Origin: Morganella morganii_D
GTDB taxonomy: Bacteria; Pseudomonadota; Gammaproteobacteria; Enterobacterales; Enterobacteriaceae
DNA: 64,000 nt
Assembly (NCBI GenBank): GCA_044772875.1
Contig: CP173058.1
Location: forward strand, 1,984,001 to 2,048,000
Direction: 5' to 3'
Shown here: one piece after another, positions 53,242-62,239 of the stretch
Numbering within the stretch: position 1 is the first letter of the stretch
How the letters are laid out: every line of letters begins with the position of its first letter
The notes under the pieces: generated by a model
What the model was told of the DNA's origin: nothing
Database searches by the model: none
The model's input: only the letters and a program-made list of their open reading frames with translations
Made by a program: the position numbers and the translations under genes

Positions 53242-54281
53242 AGGCCGAGCAATGGCGAATTGAGCAGGTAGGAGACTTCCCGGACTATACCTATGAGGAA
53301 GCCTGCCTGCGGTGGCTTGAGGAAAAAGCAGATAAAAAATCGATAGAGGATGATAAGAACTTTATCGCTTTCTGGCTTGAGTACTTCGAGGGTGTCCGGC
53401 TGAAGGATATAACCGAGAATGCTATCTACAAGATCATCAGCAAGATGACAAACAAGCATGCTGAAAACTGCTGGAGAAGGAAAGCCGACACAGCAAAGAG
53501 GAAGGGAAAGGAGGTGCCGCTGTTTACAGCGAAGCCTGTCACGACGGCCACAAAGGCGCGATACCTTTCTTTCATTAAGGCGCTACTCAGAGCGGCAGAA
53601 AGAGAATGGAAGTGGATAGAAAAGTCACCTGTGATAAAAATCCCCTCTATTCGTGACCGGAGAGTCCGGTGGCTTGAGCCTGTCGAGGCGAAAAGATTGA
53701 TTGATGAATGTCCTGAGCCATTAAAGTCAGTCGTCAGGTTCGCGCTGTCAACCGGCCTGCGTCGTTCGAACATACTTAACCTTGAGTGGCAGCAGATAGA
53801 CATGCAACGGAAAGTGGCATGGATTTACCCGGAAGACAGTAAATCAGGTAAAGCGATTGGTGTAGCCCTGAACGATACCGCATGCAGGGTTTTGCGCAGC
53901 CAGATTGGTCGTCATCACAAATGGGTATTTGTCCACACGGAACCGTCATATAGGAATGATGGGACACCGGTTGCGGCAGTAAGAAAGATGAGGTCGGATT
54001 CTAATACCGCATGGAGAGCAGCATTAAAAAGAGCCGGCATCGATGATTTCCGTTTCCACGACCTGAGACACACCTGGGCAAGCTGGCTGATTCAGTCTGG
54101 CGTCCCGCTTTCAGTGTTACAGGAAATGGGTGGGTGGGAGTCGATAGAAATGGTGCGCAGATATGCCCATCTGGCACCAAATCATCTTACCGAACATGCG
54201 AAGCAAATAGATGCCATTTTTGACAGTTACGTCCCAAATACGTCCCAAGGTGAAAAACTGGCATCGGGAGATAATCGCTAA
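53118..54281 (+). CDS. Tyrosine integrase of the P22-like prophage
   Basis: A 387-residue lambda-type integrase. Arg215 (STGLRRSN), His314-x-x-Arg317 (FHDLRHTWASW), Trp340 in place of the second His (GGWESIEM) and Tyr349 (RRYAHLAPN) form the catalytic set. The N-terminal arm-binding part begins SIFKRGNSWYCDFATPGGKR. It ends 15 bases from the att repeat in tRNA-Thr. A GAAAGGAG ribosome site precedes ATG. Confidence 0.93.
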   Translation: MSIFKRGNSWYCDFATPGGKRIKKSLGTSDRKQAQELHDKLKAEQWRIEQVGDFPDYTYEEACLRWLEEKADKKSIEDDKNFIAFWLEYFEGVRLKDITENAIYKIISKMTNKHAENCWRRKADTAKRKGKEVPLFTAKPVTTATKARYLSFIKALLRAAEREWKWIEKSPVIKIPSIRDRRVRWLEPVEAKRLIDECPEPLKSVVRFALSTGLRRSNILNLEWQQIDMQRKVAWIYPEDSKSGKAIGVALNDTACRVLRSQIGRHHKWVFVHTEPSYRNDGTPVAAVRKMRSDSNTAWRAALKRAGIDDFRFHDLRHTWASWLIQSGVPLSVLQEMGGWESIEMVRRYAHLAPNHLTEHAKQIDAIFDSYVPNTSQGEKLASGDNR

Positions 54282-54296
54282 CTCTTTGATAAGTAA

Positions 54297-54341
54297 TGGT
54301 GCCGGATACCGGATTCGAACTGGTGACCTTTTCATTACGAA
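54297..54341. repeat. attR of the prophage remnant (45-bp direct repeat)
   Basis: Identical over 45 bases to 45373-45417. It lies within the 3' part of tRNA-Thr, so integration rebuilt an intact tRNA here. Confidence 0.93.
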
Positions 54342-54372
54342 TGAACTGCTCTGCCAACTGAGCTAATCCGGC
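54297..54372 (-). tRNA. thrW: tRNA-Thr (anticodon CGU), prophage integration site
   Basis: A 76-base tRNA with anticodon CGU and CCA. The same tRNA (thrW) is a known phage integration site in E. coli. Its 3' half is duplicated at 45373-45417. Confidence 0.96.
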
Positions 54373-54743
54373 ACACCATTATTACACTCCTGCCCGGCAG
54401 GGTTTTCAAGGAAAAATACGGAAATTCCGGCCGGTTTGTCTGTTTTTCCTTCTTTATTCACGCCATCCTTGCGTGATCTGATGCACAAATCCAGTATTTT
54501 CCGTTTTCAGCGGGCTGTTACCGGATATGCATGAAATCATGTCTGCTTCTGTAAATCACACCGGCACCAACCAAAGTCAAATAGCCCATAAATATGTTTT
54601 TCATTAAAATATATAACCACAAATAGAACTTTAACTGATTAAAATATTCAATTATTTTAAATTAGTCAGATTTTAACATTAATGGAATTATATTAATCAA
54701 TATGTACATTACAAATATCCTGTTACTATTATTCCGTCAATAG

Positions 54744-54761
54744 TGTAAACATTTAAGTACA
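54744..54761. promoter_or_regulatory. TyrR-box-like site 1
   Basis: TGTAAACATTTAAGTACA fits TGTAAA-N6-TTTACA at 10 of 12 defined bases and keeps the essential G-N14-C. About 920 bases upstream of tpl. Confidence 0.5.
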
Positions 54762-54919
54762 GTATTTTACTTCACTAACATGACTGCAAATGTAAAACCG
54801 TGACTTTGATCACCAAAATGCCATGCTAAGGATTGCATAACAATTCACTACTTTAATTAAATATCTTTGTTATTCCCTGCTGTCGCTTACTTTTCATTCA
54901 TGTAACGTAACACTATCAA

Positions 54920-54935
54920 TGTGATCTTTATCATC
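54920..54935. promoter_or_regulatory. CRP-like site, weak
   Basis: TGTGATCTTTATCATC keeps TGTGA and TCA of the second half-site. About 730 bases upstream of tpl. Confidence 0.4.
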
Positions 54936-55153
54936 AAATTTATCCTGACTGCGTCACATTTTTATTTTTATTCCGGGTTTCAGTTGAAGGATTCAATAAA
55001 TCATAACGTTTTTCCGTATGATCAATAGAAACAAAAGTTATTATAATCATTGTAATTTATAAAATATTCTAATGTTAATTATTGACTTAATGTTCTTGGT
55101 GCATAATTTTGATTAAATCAGAACAGAACTTTTCATCCGTTTTTTATTCATCC

Positions 55154-55171
55154 TGTAAAGATAGATTTAAA
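55154..55171. promoter_or_regulatory. TyrR-box-like site 2
   Basis: TGTAAAGATAGATTTAAA matches the consensus at 11 of 12 bases but lacks the conserved C of the right half. About 495 bases upstream of tpl. Confidence 0.4.
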
Positions 55172-55383
55172 TTTTCACTTTATATCCTTATTTACATTTT
55201 CTTAATCTGTATAAAGCCACGCATAATAAAATCGCTTTTCATTGCAGTATAACTGCCCGACAGCATTGAATTATTCATATTTACACCGTAATTTAATAAT
55301 GAGATTTACGTATATTTCACATAAATACACAACAAGACATTAACAAGCGCAATTAATTGAATATAAACAATTATTTAAATTTA

Positions 55384-55399
55384 AGTGATACAGATCACC
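55384..55399. promoter_or_regulatory. CRP-like site near the tpl promoter
   Basis: AGTGATACAGATCACC has a perfect GTGA-N6-TCAC core. It lies about 267 bases upstream of the tpl start codon, compatible with a long leader. Confidence 0.55.
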
Positions 55400-55665
55400 C
55401 GGTTTACACCCGAACCTAATACACCTTTCTCTTATTTATACCTCCCCCATTCCCTTTTCATTTTTTTTCACGCATGATGATTTCACGCCAAACGAGAAGG
55501 ATGGCAGCAAAAGAAACAACAGAAAGAAAAAAATAAATTTGAATTAAGACAAGAACACTACCGGATTTACAAATGCTATATCATTCACAAGGCATGAAAT
55601 TTATAAACAGATAAATGCCTGTGTAAATTATCGAGTTATTATTATAAATAATTGGAGATTTTACC

Positions 55666-57036
55666 ATGATGTATCCAGCAGAACCGTATCGTATTAAAAG
55701 TGTTGAAACCGTATCCATGATCCCTCGCGAAGAGCGTATCAAAAGAATGAAAGAGGCCGGGTACAATACTTTCTTGTTAAATTCCAAAGATGTTTATGTC
55801 GATTTACTGACCGATAGCGGCACCAACGCCATGTCCGATAAACAATGGGCCGGCATGATGATGGGTGACGAAGCATACGCGGGCAGCGAAAACTTCTTCC
55901 ATCTGGAAAGAACTGTTCAGGAATTATTCGGCTTTAAACACATCGTTCCTACTCACCAGGGCCGTGGTGCGGAGAACTTACTCTCTTCATTAGCGATCAA
56001 ACCGGGTCAGTATGTTGCAGGTAACATGTACTTCACCACCACCCGTTATCACCAGGAAAAAAATGGTGCGACATTCGTCGATATCGTCCGCGACGAAGCT
56101 CACGATGCGGAACTGGATGTGAAATTCAAAGGCAACATCGACGTTAAGAAACTGGAAAAACTGATTGCAGAGAAAGGCGCGGAAAATATCGCTTACATCT
56201 GTCTGGCGGTAACCGTAAACCTGGCAGGTGGTCAGCCGGTTTCCATGGCAAACATGCGTGAAGTCCGCCAGTTATGTGACAAACACGGCATCAAAGTATT
56301 CTACGATGCGACCCGCTGTGTGGAAAACGCCTACTTCATCAAAGAGCAGGAAGAAGGCTTTGCGGATGTCTCCATCAAAGACATCGTTCACGAAATGTTC
56401 AGCTATGCTGACGGTTGTACCATGAGTGGTAAGAAAGACTGTCTGGTGAACATCGGTGGTTTCCTGTGTATGAACGACGACGACATGTTCTCTGCCGCAC
56501 GTGAACTGGTTGTGGTTTATGAAGGGATGCCTTCTTACGGCGGTCTGGCCGGTCGTGATATGGAAGCCATGGCTATCGGTTTACGCGAAGCGATGCAGTT
56601 CGAATACATCGAGCACCGCGTTAAGCAGGTTCGTTACCTGGGCGAAAAACTGAAAGCAGCCGGTGTACCGATTGTTGAGCCGGTCGGCGGTCATGCTGTA
56701 TTCCTTGATGCACGCCGTTTCTGCCCGCATCTGACCCAGGATGAGTTCCCGGCACAGAGCCTGGCAGCCAGCATCTACATGGAAACCGGTGTCCGTTCAA
56801 TGGAACGCGGTATTATCTCCGCAGGCCGTAACAAAGAAACCGGCGACCATCACCGTCCGAAGCTGGAAACCGTTCGTCTGACTATTCCCCGTCGTGTATA
56901 CACCTATGCACACATGGATCTGGTTGCTGACGGTATTATCAAGCTGTTCAAGCACAAAGAAGACATTAAAGGGCTGAAGTTCATTTACGAGCCGAAGCAG
57001 TTACGTTTCTTCACTGCACGCTTTGATTACGTGTAA
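55666..57036 (+). CDS. tpl: Tyrosine phenol-lyase
   Basis: A 456-residue PLP enzyme that splits tyrosine to phenol, pyruvate and ammonia. Same length as the Citrobacter freundii enzyme. The PLP lysine is Lys257 (CTMSGKKDCLVNIGG), the phosphate loop is HQGRGAEN near residue 98, and Tyr71 (GDEAYAGSEN) is the known catalytic tyrosine. RHSMERGIISAG-like segment (RSMERGIISAGRN) and RLTIPRRVYT also match. GGAG lies eight bases before the first of two ATGs. A tyrosine permease gene follows. Regulation by TyrR and CRP is expected from family knowledge and the sites upstream. Confidence 0.98.
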   Translation: MMYPAEPYRIKSVETVSMIPREERIKRMKEAGYNTFLLNSKDVYVDLLTDSGTNAMSDKQWAGMMMGDEAYAGSENFFHLERTVQELFGFKHIVPTHQGRGAENLLSSLAIKPGQYVAGNMYFTTTRYHQEKNGATFVDIVRDEAHDAELDVKFKGNIDVKKLEKLIAEKGAENIAYICLAVTVNLAGGQPVSMANMREVRQLCDKHGIKVFYDATRCVENAYFIKEQEEGFADVSIKDIVHEMFSYADGCTMSGKKDCLVNIGGFLCMNDDDMFSAARELVVVYEGMPSYGGLAGRDMEAMAIGLREAMQFEYIEHRVKQVRYLGEKLKAAGVPIVEPVGGHAVFLDARRFCPHLTQDEFPAQSLAASIYMETGVRSMERGIISAGRNKETGDHHRPKLETVRLTIPRRVYTYAHMDLVADGIIKLFKHKEDIKGLKFIYEPKQLRFFTARFDYV

Positions 57037-57050
57037 TTATCTGATGACAG

Positions 57051-57079
57051 AGGCCTCATTATTTTAATGGGGCCTTTTT
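57051..57079 (+). terminator. Terminator between tpl and the permease gene
   Basis: AGGCC(T)CATT/AATG(G)GGCCT stem and T5, 14 bases past the tpl stop. Partial read-through or a second promoter would serve the permease. Confidence 0.8.
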
Positions 57080-57170
57080 GTCTCTGCATCCCTATAACAA
57101 TAAAGAACAAATAAAATCGATAAATATGAATGCTGTTGGTGATATTTATCATTAATAGGAAACTTTTATT

Positions 57171-58439
57171 ATGAGTATTCATAGTGCCGATACAAATAAA
57201 TCACCCGGACTGACCAGCGGAACCATGCTTGTTATAGCAACAGTCGTTGGCGGCGGTATGTTTTCTTTACCTATTGCGATGGCCGGAGTCTGGTTTTCCG
57301 GTGCCGCTGTTATTTTGATTTTAGTTTCAATTATGATGTTACTGACCGGTCTGATGTTAGTTGAAGTTAACCTGCATTTTGAACCGGGCGCCAGCTTTAA
57401 TACCTTTACAACAGAGTTACTGGGCAAAAAATGGAATATTGTCGTGGGTATCTCCTTCGGGTTTGTACTCTATATTCTGACATATGCCTATATATCCGGG
57501 TCATCCGCTGTTCTGGCTCAGACGATATTGAAATATACCGGTGTCGCTCTGCCGATAAAAGCAGCAGTCGTAATTGTCGCCTGTCTGGTGGCCGCGATTG
57601 TTTGGTACAGTTCATTATGGGTCGGACGTATTACCACTATTTTAATTTTCGGTAAGTTTATTGCGTTCTTTGCCACCTTCTCCGGTCTGGTCGCGCACGT
57701 AGAAATTGCCAACCTGCTGGATTCCGCATCGGTAGCAATACCCGGAACAAAATATCTGCCTTATGTTCTGATGACACTGCCATTCTGCATTATTTCGTTC
57801 GGCTTCCATGGTAACGTGCCGAGCCTGGTGAAGTTATACGGCAAACCAAAGTTCCGTTTTATTACCCGTTCAATCATTATCGGGACAATATTTGCGGTGC
57901 TGTTGTATATCTTCTGGCTGGGTGTCACGATGGGCAACATCAGCCGTGCCAATTTCTCCCCGATTATTGCCAAAGGCGGGAACATTGATGTGTTCGTTGA
58001 GGCTATCGGTGGCGTGATGTCAGGGAAAACCATGGATCTGATCCTGACATTCTTCGGTAACTTTGCAGTGGCCAGTTCTCTGCTGGCAGCAACACTCGGC
58101 CTGTTTGACTATATTGCCGACCTGCTGAACTTTAAAAATGACAGCGCCGGCCGTTTCAAAACTGCAGTCGTCACTTATCTGCCACCGGCTGTGGTGTGTT
58201 TCTTCTTCCCGAACGGATTCGTTTATGCCATCGGTTATGCCGGTCTGGCCTTTACCATCTGGAGTGTGATTTTACCGCCGTTCCTGATAAAAGCCTCCCG
58301 CAAACGCTACAGCGACAGCGATACCATTTACCGCTCACCGTGTAATAACGCGGTACTGAATCTGGTGATTGTCTGTGGTGCGGTTGTGTATCTGACGGTG
58401 ATTCTGGACGTGTTCGGCTGGCTGCCGACATTTAAATAA
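57171..58439 (+). CDS. tutB: Tyrosine permease (TutB; aromatic amino acid permease family)
   Basis: A 422-residue HAAAP transporter with about 11 membrane segments. SGTMLVIATVVGGGMFSLPI is the family N-terminus shared by Mtr, TnaB and TutB; FHGNVPSLVKLYGKPKFRF is the cytoplasmic loop signature. Its place after tpl is that of TutB in other tpl clusters, where it imports tyrosine. Substrate is inferred from location. Confidence 0.9.
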   Translation: MSIHSADTNKSPGLTSGTMLVIATVVGGGMFSLPIAMAGVWFSGAAVILILVSIMMLLTGLMLVEVNLHFEPGASFNTFTTELLGKKWNIVVGISFGFVLYILTYAYISGSSAVLAQTILKYTGVALPIKAAVVIVACLVAAIVWYSSLWVGRITTILIFGKFIAFFATFSGLVAHVEIANLLDSASVAIPGTKYLPYVLMTLPFCIISFGFHGNVPSLVKLYGKPKFRFITRSIIIGTIFAVLLYIFWLGVTMGNISRANFSPIIAKGGNIDVFVEAIGGVMSGKTMDLILTFFGNFAVASSLLAATLGLFDYIADLLNFKNDSAGRFKTAVVTYLPPAVVCFFFPNGFVYAIGYAGLAFTIWSVILPPFLIKASRKRYSDSDTIYRSPCNNAVLNLVIVCGAVVYLTVILDVFGWLPTFK

Positions 58440-58518
58440 GAGGTTACAGACGGCCGGATGCAGATAATGCTCCGGCCGCTTGTGCAGCGGTTCTCTCTGA
58501 TCTGCCGGGAGGCAAATC

Positions 58519-58662
58519 ATGTATTTCACCCTGTTACACTGGCAACATCCGCTGTTTACCCGCCGGCAGGCGCTGCGGCTGTTTATTCAGGTACAGCGCG
58601 CCGTTCATATGACGCGCAGGGAGAGACGGGAACGCCGGATCAGAAAAAACGCATCGGAATAA
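58519..58662 (+). CDS. Small basic protein (47 residues)
   Basis: MYFTLLHWQHPLFTRRQALR, then LFIQVQRAVHMTRRERRERR and IRKNASE. The GGGAGG ribosome site is six bases before ATG. The C-terminal half is almost all arginine/glutamate helix. It is 79 bases after the permease gene and may be read through from it. No family recognised; the perfect ribosome site argues for translation. Confidence 0.55.
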   Translation: MYFTLLHWQHPLFTRRQALRLFIQVQRAVHMTRRERRERRIRKNASE

Positions 58663-58902
58663 GAGCGGAAAACTGATCGATTTTTTTTATAAACTTACGG
58701 TAAAACGCTTTCATAGTCTCTCCAAAACCGTGATGACTATCACGTACCGCGTATCTTACTCATCCCGCTTCGTCGTGCAAGGTTCTGTGCGCATTTTTTC
58801 ATCTCTGCCCGGTGTAAAAAAATCACGACACTTTATCACTCAAAATTCAACTCTGTGATAAGGTTATGCAATCGTTTGTTCGCTGCATTTACAGGATAAA
58901 TC

Positions 58903-59910
58903 ATGCAAAAACCTTTATTTATCGGCACGTTGTTGTCTGCATTCTTTTTCAGTGGTTTACACCCCGCACTGGCGCTGACCTCACAACAGGCAGCCGAAAA
59001 GCTCGCACTGACAGAACTGGCGGAGACCTACAATCCGGCACAGATTTCCGCACTGACACAACAACCGGAGGCAAACCGGTTCGATGCGCTGATGATCACC
59101 ATCGGGGCGCTGACAGCAGATGACCTGAAAAACCCGGCAGCAGAGAGTGATAAGCTTCAGGCCTTTGTCGATGCACAACAGCAGAGCCATACCCGCTATC
59201 TCGGTAATGTGTCGGATAAGAATATTGTGCCGCGCCTGTATACCGCCCGGAAAACTGCCGTGTTCCCGAATGATCCGGCGACACTGAAAACCCTGAATAA
59301 CTTTATTGATAAGGGCTATACCAGCGGCTATAACCTGGTCGATACCCGCGGGGAATCCGGTTTTGATAAAACACGGATGATCCGCTACGGCCATAATGAT
59401 ATCGATCACGCTGCCCAGCTGATTTACCTGCTGCGCCGCGAAGGGTTTGATCCGAAAGTGCAGCTGACGCCGAAATCGTCCGCATTTCTCTATCTGGATG
59501 AATGGGGTGAGGCGGATTATCCGGTTACCACGCTGAAAAGCGGCAAAAAAGTGGCGATCGCCAGTGAATATAATCTCGACCTGGAATTTCCGTCAGTTGA
59601 AGAACGTAACCGCTTTCAGAACCTGATTGATCAGTACGCCAAAAAAAATACTGCTGACCAGAAAGGGCTTATCCGCGCCGCCTGGTGGCAGCCGTTCTAC
59701 CGCAGTTATGTACCGGCGGAGGGCTATGATGAGGTGACCGAAACCCGTGTGACCGCTGGCCACTATCAGGCTGATTTGATGGCACTGCCGGAAAATGCGG
59801 AAAAACAGGCGGAAAATATCCGCAAAGCAAAAAGCGGGATGCAGGTAACAAGCGAAAAAGTTTGGGTAAATCCTTCTTTTTACCGTTATCTGCAGGGGGA
59901 TTATAAGTAA
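58903..59910 (+). CDS. Secreted protein of unknown function
   Basis: A 335-residue protein with a signal peptide (KPLFIGTLLSAFFFSGLHPALA). The mature part is alpha/beta: GYNLVDTRGESGFDKTRMIR, then YGHNDIDHAAQLIYLLRREG and PKSSAFLYLDEWGE. The C-terminal quarter is charged and ends YRYLQGDYK. It is probably periplasmic. No catalytic motif or family recognised. Preceded by about 240 bases with no gene. Confidence 0.65.
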   Translation: MQKPLFIGTLLSAFFFSGLHPALALTSQQAAEKLALTELAETYNPAQISALTQQPEANRFDALMITIGALTADDLKNPAAESDKLQAFVDAQQQSHTRYLGNVSDKNIVPRLYTARKTAVFPNDPATLKTLNNFIDKGYTSGYNLVDTRGESGFDKTRMIRYGHNDIDHAAQLIYLLRREGFDPKVQLTPKSSAFLYLDEWGEADYPVTTLKSGKKVAIASEYNLDLEFPSVEERNRFQNLIDQYAKKNTADQKGLIRAAWWQPFYRSYVPAEGYDEVTETRVTAGHYQADLMALPENAEKQAENIRKAKSGMQVTSEKVWVNPSFYRYLQGDYK

Positions 59911-59947
59911 TCCTGCTCCCGTTAATCGTCTGATATGCGAGGTTTGC

Positions 59948-60045
59948 GATAGCGGGTAAAAGAACGAAAAGCATGCGAGCCATGGATGGCGAGCCTGAGC
60001 GTACAGGGACTGTATTCACCGCGACTTTTCGTTTTTCCCGCTATC
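59948..60045. repeat. 98-bp imperfect palindromic repeat element
   Basis: The left arm GATAGCGGGTAAAAGAACGA (59948 on) and right arm ending TTTTTCCCGCTATC (60045) are inverted copies with a 3-base difference, around a centre reading GCGAGCCATGGATGGCGAGC and CAGGGACTGTATTCACCGCG. This looks like a dispersed intergenic repeat of the ERIC/MITE type. It is between the secreted-protein gene and the nucleoside transporter gene. Confidence 0.65.
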
Positions 60046-60049
60046 AGTG

Positions 60050-60076
60050 AACCGGGAAGATCCTCCCCGGTTTTAT
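60050..60076. terminator. Terminator next to the palindromic repeat
   Basis: AACCGGG/CCCGGTT stem, TTTTATT on the plus side. It serves the two convergent genes. Confidence 0.75.
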
Positions 60077-60079
60077 TAC

Positions 60080-61348
60080 TCAGCTGCCGATAAACAGCCC
60101 GGCAATCGTTGCCGCCATCAGGTTGGATAACACCCCGGCAACCAGCGCTTTCATACCAAGGGTGGCAATCTCTTTGCGCCGGTTCGGGATCAGACTGCCG
60201 ATGCCGCCAATCGCTATCGCCACTGTACCGAAGTTGGCAAATCCGCACAGAGCAAACGAGAGGATAATCTGTGTCCGCTCAGTCATCGGCAGGCCGGTGG
60301 CCGCCACCACTTCATTCCCCTTCAGGTATTCCGCCAGATTGGCATAAGCAAAAAATTCATTGATAACAATTTTCTGCCCGATAATAGCACCGGATGTCAG
60401 TGCTTCATTCCACGGGATCCCCATCAGCCACGCCAGCGGTGACAACAGATAACCGAGGATCAGTTCCATGCTCAGATCCGGCAGGCCGAACCAGCCGCCG
60501 ACGCCGCCGAGTAATCCGTTTAACAGGGCCACCAGGCTGACAAATGCCAGCAGCATCGCACCGACCGCCAGAGCCATATTCAGGCCGTTAATCGCCCCTT
60601 CTGCCGCCGCGTCAATAATATTCGCCGGACGGTTTTCCTGCACCGGTTTGGCATTGGATTCATCTGCGGTCGGCTGCGTTTCCGGGATCATCAGTTTGGC
60701 AAACAGTAACCCGCCCGGCGCCGCCATAAAGGACGCAGCCAGCAGGTATTCCATTTTCACCCCCAGAGACGCATAGCTCACCAGCATCGTACCGGCAATA
60801 GATGCCAGTCCGCCGCACAGTACAGCAAACAGTTCTGAGCGGGTCATGCTGTTAAGATAGGGTTTGACCAGCAAGGGGGCTTCAGTCACGCCGAGGAAAA
60901 TATTGGCCGCCGAGTTCATCGATTCTGCCCGGCTGGTTTTCAGCAGACGCTGTAACGCCCCGCCGACCCAGCGCACAAGGATCTGCATAATCCCCAGGTA
61001 ATAAAGTACCGCTGACAGCGCAGAGAAAAAGACAATGATCGGCAATACGCGCAGCGCTATCACAAACCCGCCGCTGCCGAATACCTCAAACATTTTGTCA
61101 GAAACCAGTCCGCCGAAAATAAAGGATGTTCCGGCATTATTGAAATTGATCACCGTGGTGACCGCTTCCGCCATCACAAATAAAACGTGCTGCCCGGCCG
61201 GGGAGTAGAGAATTAATCCGCCCAGCGCCAGTTCAATGGTAAAGGCCAGTATTACCGTGCGCAGATTAATCGCGCGGCGGTTTTCAGACAGTAAATAACC
61301 TATTCCCAGCAGTATCACGATCCCGAGAATTCCGATTGCTGTATTCAT
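60080..61348 (-). CDS. NupC/CNT family nucleoside transporter
   Basis: A 422-residue proton-nucleoside symporter with about ten membrane segments. GLASIAGTMLVSYASLGVKM is the CNT core, NEFFAYANLAEYLKG and the C-terminal QIILSFALCGFANFGTVAIA are typical of NupC/YeiJ/YeiM. The start at 61348 is the family start; an upstream extension is not hydrophobic. Divergent from the DeoD-like gene, so nucleosides are probably imported and phosphorolysed together. Confidence 0.9.
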   Translation of the reverse strand: MNTAIGILGIVILLGIGYLLSENRRAINLRTVILAFTIELALGGLILYSPAGQHVLFVMAEAVTTVINFNNAGTSFIFGGLVSDKMFEVFGSGGFVIALRVLPIIVFFSALSAVLYYLGIMQILVRWVGGALQRLLKTSRAESMNSAANIFLGVTEAPLLVKPYLNSMTRSELFAVLCGGLASIAGTMLVSYASLGVKMEYLLAASFMAAPGGLLFAKLMIPETQPTADESNAKPVQENRPANIIDAAAEGAINGLNMALAVGAMLLAFVSLVALLNGLLGGVGGWFGLPDLSMELILGYLLSPLAWLMGIPWNEALTSGAIIGQKIVINEFFAYANLAEYLKGNEVVAATGLPMTERTQIILSFALCGFANFGTVAIAIGGIGSLIPNRRKEIATLGMKALVAGVLSNLMAATIAGLFIGS

Positions 61349-61479
61349 AGTGTGTAATCCGGTAAAAACCCTGAGTGAAAAATCCGCCGGCAGCGGCGGC
61401 ATAAAAACCAAACCGTGTTAACATGCTGACCAACAAATACCGACCCTTCACACGGTTTGATTGAGAGGAGAGTGCTTTT

Positions 61480-62187
61480 ATGGCAGTTGCAATTCAGGCA
61501 AGCGCAAACGATTTCGCAGAAACCATTATTATGCCCGGAGATCCCCTGCGCGCCAAGTTTATTGCTGAACATTATTTATCGCAGGCGCGGGAAGTAAACA
61601 GTGTGCGCAATATGCTGGGTTATACCGGAGAATACAAAGGCAAACGGATTTCGGTGATGGCCCACGGCATGGGTATCCCCTCAATTTCAATGTATGCTTA
61701 TGAGTTAATTCAGGATTTCGGTGTGAAAAACCTGATCCGTATCGGTACCTGCGGTGCGGTACGGGATGATGTGTCACTGATGGATGTAGTGATTGCCATG
61801 GGCGCAAGTACCGATTCCAAAGTTAACCGTGACCGTTTTTACGGCAACGACCTGGCTGCGCTGGCGGACTGGGATCTGCTTGCATCTGCGGTGAAAACAG
61901 CTGAACGTCTGCAATTACCGGTCAAAACCGGCAATGTGTTCACCGCTGATCTGTTTTATACCACCCGCCCGGAGCTGTTTGCGGTGATGGAGAAGTACGG
62001 TATTCTCGGGGTGGATATGGAAGTCGCCGGGCTGTATACCGTCGCGGCAGAGCTGGGGGCACGGGCACTGGCGATACTCACCACATCTGATCATATTAAA
62101 AACGGCGGTAAACTGACTATCGGTCAGCGTCAGAACACGATGCACAATATGATCGAGCTGGCGCTGGAAACGGCTCTGACACTCTGA
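61480..62187 (+). CDS. deoD: DeoD-type purine nucleoside phosphorylase
   Basis: A 235-residue phosphorylase. MPGDPLRAKFIAEHYL (phosphate loop), HGMGIPSISMYAYELI, GVDMEVAGLYTVAAEL and SDHIKNGGK (Asp that protonates the base) are present. E. coli DeoD has 239 residues and a His at position 4 that reaches into the neighbouring active site; here the N-terminus MAVAIQASANDF lacks it, so it may be a divergent paralogue. Divergent from the CNT transporter. Confidence 0.88.
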   Translation: MAVAIQASANDFAETIIMPGDPLRAKFIAEHYLSQAREVNSVRNMLGYTGEYKGKRISVMAHGMGIPSISMYAYELIQDFGVKNLIRIGTCGAVRDDVSLMDVVIAMGASTDSKVNRDRFYGNDLAALADWDLLASAVKTAERLQLPVKTGNVFTADLFYTTRPELFAVMEKYGILGVDMEVAGLYTVAAELGARALAILTTSDHIKNGGKLTIGQRQNTMHNMIELALETALTL

Positions 62188-62202
62188 TAAGTACCGGAAA
62201 AG

Positions 62203-62228
62203 AAAAAGCGCCTTAACGGCGCTTTATC
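62203..62228. terminator. Terminator between deoD and the DUF4822 gene
   Basis: AAAGCGCC/GGCGCTTT stem with a TTAAC loop between converging genes. Confidence 0.8.
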
Positions 62229-62239
62229 AGAATCAGAAT

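Larger units (their letters stand above)
54373..55665. other. 1.3-kb AT-rich regulatory region upstream of tpl
   Basis: No protein gene is supported. The region is strongly AT-rich with long A/T runs. It contains two TyrR-box-like sites (54744-54761 and 55154-55171) and two CRP-like sites (54920-54935 and 55384-55399). Far-upstream TyrR boxes plus CRP sites are known for tpl of Citrobacter freundii. The tRNA promoter region lies at its left end. Confidence 0.65.
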
